In this document: in pieces, positions 56,271-64,000 of the stretch
How positions within the stretch are numbered: position 1 is the stretch's first letter
How the letters are laid out: every line of letters starts with the position of its first letter
DNA from: Vitis vinifera
Lineage: Eukaryota > Streptophyta > Magnoliopsida > Vitales > Vitaceae
Assembly: GCF_030704535.1 (NCBI RefSeq)
Contig: NC_081819.1
Span: 15,418,501-15,482,500, forward strand
Reading direction: 5' to 3'
DNA length: 64,000 nucleotides
Position numbers and translations under genes: made by a program
Notes under the pieces: model-generated
Told to the model about the DNA's origin: nothing
Database searches by the model: none
Seen by the model: the letters and a program-made list of their open reading frames with translations, nothing else

Positions 56271-59200
56271 TTAGATCGACTGTTCCATCTGGTGGTGCTC
56301 GAGGTTGCGAAGGACGATTCTTGCAAAGATTTTGGCTTCAATTGGGGCAGTTGCTGCTGCAGCTGCACCACGTAGAACCCGTGCTGCTCCCACGCTCTGC
56401 AAAAGGGTCGCATGGTGCACAGCATGTCGACCACCAGGGATGGAGAACTACAACCAAAACGTTACACCCATCATATTTCAGAAAGAGAAGTGGTGATGAG
56501 AAAACCAACTTCAGAAAATGGATGGCAATAGATAAATCTACCTGGAGAAGAGCAAAAGCAGCACATGACTTGAGTATGGAAGAAGGATTTCGTAGCATGG
56601 CAACAAATCTCCCAATCTCAGCTCCACTGAGCAACATACAGATGAAAATACGGCAAAGTCATAAACTAATACCTCTGAGAAAAATATACCAAGAATTTAA
56701 CAAATATGCATGAAAACATGTTGCAGTAAAGCAATAACGATAGTGATTTAGAATACATGGTGAATGACCACGCCAGCTTGTAGAAGCTACTAAATCAATT
56801 AGACATTGCCAGTATTGGATTTATACTGTGACAAGCAGTTTTGGGTGTATCACAAGAAAATATCAAATAAGATTTGAGAACAATTATGATGGTAACAAAA
56901 AATTTATGAAGAGCAAAAAAATATATACCCACAAGGTAACACCATTGAAATAATTATGAAAATATTCCATAAAGTCGTCCAAGAATAGCTCAGTGATGCA
57001 ATAAAAATCAGTATCTTAACTCAAAAAAGGAAAATGAAGAGTATCAAGCCCCTAAAGCTGCACCAGAAAGGAATTGGTTTGTCTTCCAATGTACTTAAGG
57101 ATTCCAAATCCATTTGGCAGGTAAGGGAAAGATTGCACCTGGCACTAAAAACTAGCAGAAAGATCCAACCATTAACCCACCTTTCTTTGAAACCTCCCGT
57201 GTTAAGATATCCTCAACTCCAATAAAAATTGTCAGAGTTTAAGAGGTGCAGAAAGACACCATAGGTCCAAATTACCAATCAAAGAAACTCCAAAAAAATA
57301 ATCCAACTTCTGGAAGGCCCTCACTCATCCCAAACCTCCTCAACCCAAGCATCTTTGTGGAGTGATCCTGGAAACATTTTTTAAAGGATTCCCATGTCAA
57401 AAATCATACTAGAACTTTTGGTTCAATGACCATACCCCATTGGAATGCAAGTAGTGGAAAGGAAAATCCCCAAACTTTTCTGATGGATTTCCACAAACTA
57501 ACTCAATAAGCCCCCCTCGCCTCCCTTGATCTCCCAATACTTTCCTATGGTAACTGTTCTCCCCAAAAATTCCCCAATAACAGAATCTCAAAAGCTATTT
57601 CCCTCTCATTATGGTGAACATTTATTCATATATAACATATACACACACACACCCCTAAAAGTACATTGTTGATGAGGACAAATCTCCAAGATCTACTCAA
57701 GTATGGGAAGGAAATAAATAAATAAATAAACTAGGTGAACTATAATCGAAGGCTACAATGTTCTTATGCAACCATTGGTGAACATACCAAGGGCAAACTA
57801 AGAGAAGGATCGGTGACTTACTAGCATCTTCCCAACTCAAGTTGCTTGCCATGCGAGATTATGCATTATGATTATTGACAGAAGAGCTTCAAAGGAACTT
57901 GTTGAGAAACTTAATCTAAAGACACAGGAGCATCCAAATCCCTATCAAATTGCTTGGGTAAATGACACATCTATGTTGGTGCATTCTCCTTGTCTAGTGA
58001 CATTTAATTTTAAGAATTAATTTTGAGTTAACAATGTAGTGTGACCTTCTACGAATGAAATATGTCCATATTATTCTTGGAAGACTCTAGCTCTTTGATG
58101 AAAGGGTCCAACATGATGGCTATGAGAATACTTATACATCACAAGAAGATTCTCTGTCCAATGAAAGAAATGCCACCACTTCAACAACCTAAGGAAAAAT
58201 TAGCATCCTTGGAACCAGAAGATCCACCAAATACTCTCATTAAGAAACACTTTGAAGTTGCTAGTAAAGATAAAGAAATCGCTCGTGATAAATCTAGAAT
58301 GCAAGAGGTGATAGAACCGGTCCTAGACCAACCTGTCGGAAAGCTAAAAAAAGTTGTAAAGCTCAAGAAGAATGATGCTTAACTTTTTGAGGCAAAACAT
58401 TATTATAATTGGTGCCAAAAATGAAGAATCCTGGACCACCAACTTGATTATAGACATCCATTGGAGGGCTGAACTCCATCACTTGTTCCATCCAATACAT
58501 AGAAAACCATCCTCAAATGATAAGACATTAATTATTAAGGTACCTATTTAGTATTTGTATATACCCAACCAGCAATAGGCTGCAAGATGGATTGATTGTG
58601 TTTAATTCAACCAAAACCAAACCTGAAAAAGGTACAAACTTATGTCTAGAAATCTCAACCCAAAGTTGGGTTGGGCTAGGTGGAGGCTTCACAAACCCAG
58701 GCTCAATCCAAAACCCAACCTAACACATATGTTTCATTATATATATATATATAAAGTCAATATAACCATCTTTATAGATGTCATTCATTAATAATTTTGC
58801 TAAATACAATAAATATATTTGGAGTTTTGATAATTTATCAATACGGTCAAAAATTTTACCAATGGAAACTCAAGATTACCTTCACTTTTCCAGTTCAATA
58901 TATAACTTTAAATATATATATATATAGCAAATAAAGTAAAATATGCAACGAAAGACTTTAAGAATTATAAACATGATATGAAACCTTAATCCTTCAACTT
59001 TTTCTTATTCTATAAAATAATGACTATTTTAATTTCATATATGTTGCAAGTTTTATGTTCTCTTATAACATATTTTAATTTATATCTGTATGTGCATTTA
59101 AGTAAATTTAATTAATTTACTATGCAATTATGTTAGAACACATATCAAGCATATAATTCAAAAAAAAAAAAAAGAATTATTCAACATAAGGAATCCACCT

Positions 59201-62200
59201 AAACACAAGCAACTAAGTCTGCTCGACATTTGGGCTTACATTAGCTTTCAACCCGTTCAAATTACATCCCTAACTCCAAGCAATTTGAACCTGAGGTTGC
59301 CTAAAGTTTTGAATGTATTGATGTTAAACATTTTTTAGGTAACACTAATATTTATAATATTTAAAGATTACCTTCATCCCCCTAAACTTGAACCAGTCTC
59401 CAAATAAAAGTATTCCACTCTATAATTGAACTTGAAAGTTATATTATTTTTTAAAAATGAGGAAAATATTACATCTTTTTCTACCAGATAGGTGATCCTC
59501 CATTTTAAACTTCATGGATGGGTTTTGATAGAAAAACAAAATGCATTATCAATCAAAGAGGGAGAGTACAAGATGTATACAAAGTAACCACAAAACCTAA
59601 AAGGAAACGCAAAAACACAAAAACCAGCAAACACGCCATACATAGAGCCTAACCAATCCACAAATCCTAACATCAACAAATAGTCGTCCCCAATATACGA
59701 TTTAACCCAATCTCAAAAAAAGATTCAAAAAAGAATTTTTAATTGTTTGATCTAAACTTCCACAATTATCGAAGGCCCTCTTATTTCTCTCCCTCCATAT
59801 AGTCTAGAACACATACGAAGCAACCTTCCAAGCCTTTTTTCTTTTTTTCCCAACAAAGGAACCACCCCCACTTAAGAGAAATCCCTTCACTGAGGAGTGC
59901 ATCACCCGTTGTACACTGAACAAAGTAAAAACCAACTGCCACAAATTGTGTGGTTTTCTGCAATGAAGAAGAATATGATCGTTCGTTTCCTCTTCTTTAC
60001 ACATGTAACATTTATTAGGGATCCTCCAACCCCTCCTTTTAAGCTAATCCATGGTCAAAATCCTAGTCATCCAACCCCTCCATTTAAGCTGATCCATGAT
60101 TGATCAAAATCCTAGTCATATAGCTTCCCTAGCAAAAAAAACTAACTCTCATTAAGACCTAAGAATTCCAAACCATATCATAAGGGAAAGGCTCCACACT
60201 CCTACAAGCCAAAGAGGAGTAGAAAGACTTAACTGAGAAGGTGTCTTTCCTTGACCCCAACCATACCATCGTATCCTCAGTCCACCTTGATGGAATAGTC
60301 ATACAATCTTCTAAAAAATACATCCACCTCCTCAAGCTCCTAGTCATGTAATTGTCTAACAAACCTAGGGTCCCAACTAACACCATCCCATACGTCAACC
60401 ACCCAAGCATCTTTTGAGGAGGCTACAGAATAAAGAGCTAGAAATGATTCCCTCAGAGAAGTTCCCCACACCACTTGTTTATCCAAAACTTCACCCCATT
60501 GTCGGCTCCAACTTTGAACCATGTTCTATCCTTAAGCACCTCCCATCCACCTCTAATTGTCTTCCACACACCCACACCATACCCCTCTCACTTCTTTAGT
60601 GCATACCCTTCTTCTAGTCCATACTTTCCTAAAATTACCCATTTTCAAAGGGGGTTCCTTTCACTCACAAATCTCCAAGACCATTTTCCTAAAAACGCCT
60701 TATTTAGGATGGATAAATTTCTTATGCCCAAACCCCCTTTTTGTTTTTCCATGCAACAAATAGACCAATTCACCAAATGCAACTTGTGAGTCCAAGTCCC
60801 CCCTCCCCATAGAAAATCCCTCCGCATCTTTTACAATCTTAGCTACCTCCTCAAGATGGAAAAGATAGACATGAAATAGATCAATAAGTTAGACAAAGTG
60901 CTCTTTATCAGAGTCTATCTTCCCCCCTTTGAAAGATATTGTCTCTTCCACAAAGCAAGCCTTTTCTGAAAAGCATTCTTCCACTCCTTCCCAACCCTAT
61001 AGAACTTGTAAGGGGCTCCCAAAGGTAGGCTTAAACAGATGGTAAGAAGAGCACCCACCTTACAACCTAAAATCCCTGCAAGTTCATCCAAGTTAGAAGC
61101 ATCTCCAATAAGGATCAACTCACTTTTCTCCAAATTGATCTTTAGCCTTGATATCACTTCAAACCACATGAAGATCAACTCAAGTACTCTAACTTCTTCT
61201 TGCTAACATCACAAAGAATGAGTGTGTCATCTGCAAATAACAAATGGGAGACCTCCACCCACAAACCATTCCTACCGCTTACCAAGAAGCCATCAATAAA
61301 ACCCTCTTCTTTTGCCCTTAGCAGACTGCGAGAAAGAGTTTCCATAGCCAGAATGAAGAAATACAGGGATAAAGGGTCTCCTTGTCTCAACCTCCTAGAG
61401 CTTTGGAAGAAACCTTAAGGGGATCCATTGACCAAGACCAAGAAGCATGCGGTAGAGACACACCATTTAATCTAATTAATTCACTTGAATCCAAAACCCA
61501 TTTTCTCCAATAGGGCAAGAACAAAACTCCAATTAACATGATCATAAGCCTTTTCAATGTCTAACTTGAAGAAGATTCCTCTCAAGTTGCTTTTAATTCT
61601 AGAGTCAATGGCTTCATTTGCTATCAAAACAGCATCCAAGATTTGTCTACCCGCCACAAAAGCATGCTGAAAATCTGAGACTAAGTTGCCCACCACCCTT
61701 TTAAGTTTGTTTGCAAGGACCTTAGCTAGAAGCTTGTATCACCCTCTTATCAAACTAACTAATCTAAAGTCCTTCATATCTTTTGCGCGCCCACCCTCCC
61801 TTCCTCCTCCTTTTCTTTGGTATCAAAACTAGAAAAGTGGCATTTAAACTCCATCTGGAAACACCCTAGATCATAGAATTCCTTGAAGAACCCCATAACC
61901 TCTCCTTTCACAAAGCCCTAACAGCAATACCAAAAGGCCATAGTGAAGCCATCCACACTAAGAGCTTTATTCCCACTTAAGCTAGACAAGGTAACTAAGA
62001 CCTCCTCTTCAGAGAATGGGATCTCCAATGCTTCTGACTCCACAATAGACAAGGAGTCAAAGTTCAACCCACTAATGCTTGGCCTCCAATCCCCCGACTC
62101 AACAAGAATCCTACTAAAGGCATTTGCTACACCAACTTTAATGTTGTCCTAATTAGTTAGTTGTTCACCATCCACTCTTAACTTGGCTAAAAAATTTCTT

Positions 62201-62985
62201 TTTATTCTAACATTAGCCATTTTGTGAAAAAAAATTTGTATTCTTATCCCCTTCTCCTAGCCATAGTTCTCTTGATATATGTCTCCAAGAGATTTCCTTC
62301 ATTGTTGCCCATTTTTTGAAATCTTCCACCACCCCCCTCTTAATCTCCCTTCCCTCCTTTGTGAGAGCCCTTTCCCTTTCCTAAAGTCCCAAAATCCTAG
62401 TTGTGCCAAGGCTGCTAGCTTCTTAATAGAAACATTTCCAAAGACCTCCTTATTCCAAGCCTTAAGATCCTGCTTCAAGGCTTTTAGCTTGACTGCCAAA
62501 ATGTGGCTAAACGAGCCTTGTAAACTATACCCTTCCCACCAGTTCTCTGAAATCTTCCACCTTCAACCGCATGTTTTCAAATCTGAAAGGTGTTTTTCCT
62601 TTCCTAATCCCTCCACCATCAAGAAGGATTGGTGCATGATCAAAGAAATGTTTTGTTAGGCTCACATGGTGACATGAGTAGTATTATAATTCTCAAAATA
62701 AGTATAAGCCATATGATTTGGAAAAACCCAACATTCATATTCTATTCTGGGACGGAATGCTATATAGCAGGGCGATAGTTGATTAAAGACAAATGATAAG
62801 ATTAACACAAAATGTTTGTGACCAGTAGGGTCCTAAATATCAGCAAAATCAACTTCCTTTTTTCTGTGACACATTGTGGAAGAAGGGGGGAACATCTCAA
62901 ACAAAAAATGAATTGACAAATGATTATATCAAACAACTACTAACATGCAGAAGAATAGAGAGAGAAAGTGAAAGAAAGAGAAAGA

Positions 62986-63016
<31 letters not shown>

Positions 63017-63241
63017 TACCTGCATCTCAGATGTCCGGCTTCTTGAATCCTAGCTGATTCAGTTACTTGTGCCAATGCTGCTGGAGCTGAGGATACTGCA
63101 GCAGCGGAGAATGATTGTGGATCAGAAAATGTAAGGATGAAAGTTTCAATGTGCTTCAGAGCCATCCTTCTAGCCCCATCTAAGCTCACACTTTTTGAAG
63201 TGCTTTCTGAAGAAGTCCCTATCAGTGCAAACTCATCCATT
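56271..63241 (-). CDS. ARABIDILLO: ARABIDILLO-like armadillo-repeat protein, last three exons (partial)
   Basis: Exons on the - strand are 63241-63020, 56626-56542 and 56447-56271, joining in frame to about 160 C-terminal residues and a TAA. Landmarks are '[19 protein letters not shown]', '[17 protein letters not shown]', '[12 protein letters not shown]'-like, '[19 protein letters not shown]', '[17 protein letters not shown]' and the terminal '[12 protein letters not shown]'. I recognise these from memory as the end of ARABIDILLO proteins, F-box/armadillo nuclear proteins that promote lateral root branching. The F-box, LRR and most ARM repeats lie beyond the right edge. Splice sites are GT-AG. 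The penultimate intron is about 6.4 kb and full of transposon sequence. All three exons are open, so the gene is likely functional. Confidence 0.82.
56627..57839. other. Proximal part of the large ARABIDILLO-like intron
   Basis: No recognised gene. A - strand open frame at 57409-57591 sits in a GA-rich stretch of unknown origin and may be an old element fragment. A short AC repeat lies near 57645. Confidence 0.35.
57840..58385 (+). pseudogene. Ty3/gypsy aspartic protease fragment in the intron
   Basis: On the + strand, in two frames, the sequence reads '[20 protein letters not shown]' and then 'AWVNDTS', the C-terminal part of the retropepsin-like domain found in plant gypsy polyproteins. 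Further on come '[16 protein letters not shown]' and a Lys/Glu-rich linker to 58380. Frame changes occur near 57880 and 58020. It is antisense to the host gene and has no LTRs. Confidence 0.55.
58386..59519. other. AT-rich intron sequence
   Basis: Contains (TA)n runs near 58740-58755 and 58912-58927 and an A-run at 59160-59173. No gene is visible. Confidence 0.4.
59520..62657 (-). mobile_element. 5'-truncated L1-type LINE in the ARABIDILLO-like intron
   Basis: On the - strand, in order: the end of an endonuclease domain ('[20 protein letters not shown]', near 62640-62580), the linker '[20 protein letters not shown]' (62490), then reverse transcriptase with '[13 protein letters not shown]' (61560), '[11 protein letters not shown]' (61370) and FADD (61226-61237). 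After these come the connection region ('DFLWGGG', 60810) and a C-terminal zinc-binding domain ('[15 protein letters not shown]', about 59990). Several frameshifts and stops separate the pieces. The element has the same orientation as the host gene. Its 3' end near 59520 ('tttgtatac' type ending) has no clear tail; target duplications were not found. Confidence 0.82.
62658..62990. other. Intron sequence between the LINE and the splice donor
   Basis: No gene or element is recognised. Confidence 0.4.
62991..63016. repeat. (GA)n microsatellite beside a splice donor
   Basis: Thirteen GA units on the + strand, read as CT on the transcribed strand, begin within four bases of the 5' splice site at 63019 (intron start GTACTCTCTC). 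A further impure GA stretch extends to 62955. Confidence 0.9.
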
Positions 63242-64000
63242 CTGTAGAATTTATCACAAAAAAATTATATATATATATACATATATAGGTTATCCATCCA
63301 ACAAAATTTTGAGCAACATGTTCCCACAGCATGAAACAATTTAAGTCACAAACAGTCAACTCATATATCTCCAAGATGCATGAAAGCTTGAAATTATTGC
63401 TTAAATATATTACAACCACTGACTTAATAGAATATTATAACATATGCTCAGATCCCAATCTCTGGTCCTGTGCATGATTAGCCAGCTTTGGATGCTGGCC
63501 TTCCAATGTCTTCATTTTATACCAGTTTCCTCTCTTTATGATCAGATGCCACAGTCTCTAGTCCTGTAGCATGATTAGCTGACTTCAGCTGACTTCAGAA
63601 ACCAGCCTTCCAAGGTCCTGATTTATTAACCAGTTTCCCATTTCTTCCTTTCCACCTGATGTTAGGCCTGGAGATCGTGGTCTCTTGCCCTAAAAGAGAT
63701 TAAAATATTCTAGCAACCAATGTTTCAAGGTTCTCATTTATACCTGGTACTTCCATGTTCGTTTTCTACCTGAATACTCAGTTGTAAAGTGTAAGTCCTA
63801 GGCCCTTGAGATATCTTTATTTGCTCACAAAGACCTTCAATCTCATTCAGGTTTGGACCATTATAATTGCTTGGCATCCTAAATCAGCTAATTCAGAGAC
63901 ATCTTCTGGGCTAAATGGGGAACTTCCACTACAGATTCATACAATGGAGACATTCTTCCCTTGGAAATCTCCTTCTGATATGTATTGTAGTCTTAAGTAT
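63242..64000 (-). other. Upstream intron of the ARABIDILLO-like gene
   Basis: A polypyrimidine-type acceptor ('ttctacag' on the - strand) ends at 63242. No ARM-repeat exon is recognisable between here and the right edge, so the next upstream exon lies outside the window. A (TA)n run is near 63268-63288. Confidence 0.5.

Noticed and set aside
58062..58382. 106-residue open frame as an independent gene
   Set aside because: Its surroundings match a decayed gypsy protease and linker, and it sits antisense in an intron.
62929..63019. Continuation of the ARABIDILLO-like exon into the Ser-Leu repeat
   Set aside because: The Ser-Leu run is translation of the CT microsatellite; the good GT at 63019 and the matching phase of the exon at 56626 end the exon at 63020.

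Overview
This window is plant nuclear DNA from a dicot, most likely grapevine (Vitis). It is AT-rich, its genes have small exons and GT-AG introns, and it holds Copia/Sirevirus, LINE and MITE-type repeats of a kind I associate with Vitis from memory. No database search was possible. Apart from one conserved gene at the right edge, the window is a rearranged cluster of small zinc-binding protein genes buried in transposon debris.

The cluster (about 1 to 52.8 kb) consists of repeated copies of two related four-exon gene types. I assign both to the Yippee-like (Yippee/Mis18/cereblon) fold, because each has a CxxC near the end of exon 1, a second CxxC followed by a GW at the end of exon 3, and a short last exon with a GQ-F/V-L strand. 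Type II is the closer match to Yippee: one + strand gene (27157-27819) and three - strand genes (34033-34695, 38001-38649, 46862-47523), all with open exons and usable splice sites. Type I is more diverged and has a Pro-rich N-terminus: + strand at 5553-6351, 20701-21486 and 23129-23899; - strand at 51156-51936 (intact) and 48996-49533 (exon 1 deleted); plus two broken - strand fragments near 25.3 and 29.8 kb. Both types use intron phases 0, 2, 0. Type I genes have a TATA box and a long leader built from a roughly 240-bp module repeated several times; promoter-plus-module blocks also occur without coding exons (19.2, 26.1, 39.1-40.6 and 48.0 kb).

The left half (+) and right half (-) are inverted paralogous copies of each other in blocks: 19.9-24.5 against 48.5-52.8 kb, 25.8-27.85 against 46.85-48.5 kb, and 8.0-9.85 plus 18.1-19.2 against 35.4-37.7 kb, with a third copy of part of this at 44.4-45.4 kb. 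These copies act as internal empty-site controls. They show that an 8,235-bp retroelement (9850-18084, duplication CTTAT), a 2.3-kb solo-LTR-like insertion (30308-32651, duplication GTGAG) and a 278-bp MITE (9258-9535) entered only one copy.

The 8.2-kb element is the oddest object here. It is bounded by 147-bp TG...CA terminal repeats. Inside, on the - strand, it carries a decayed Sirevirus-like Copia cargo (partial gag, pol, a third ORF) followed by that cargo's own 1,222-bp LTR, a tRNA-Met primer-binding site and a second polypurine tract. The cargo is therefore out of normal order.

From 52.8 kb rightwards the sequence is unrelated to the cluster: a Copia-type LTR (to 54275), a MITE (54397-54761), and then the last three exons of an ARABIDILLO-like armadillo-repeat gene on the - strand (56271-63241, continuing past the right edge). 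Its 6.4-kb penultimate intron holds a 5'-truncated L1-type LINE (59520-62657) and a decayed Ty3/gypsy protease fragment.
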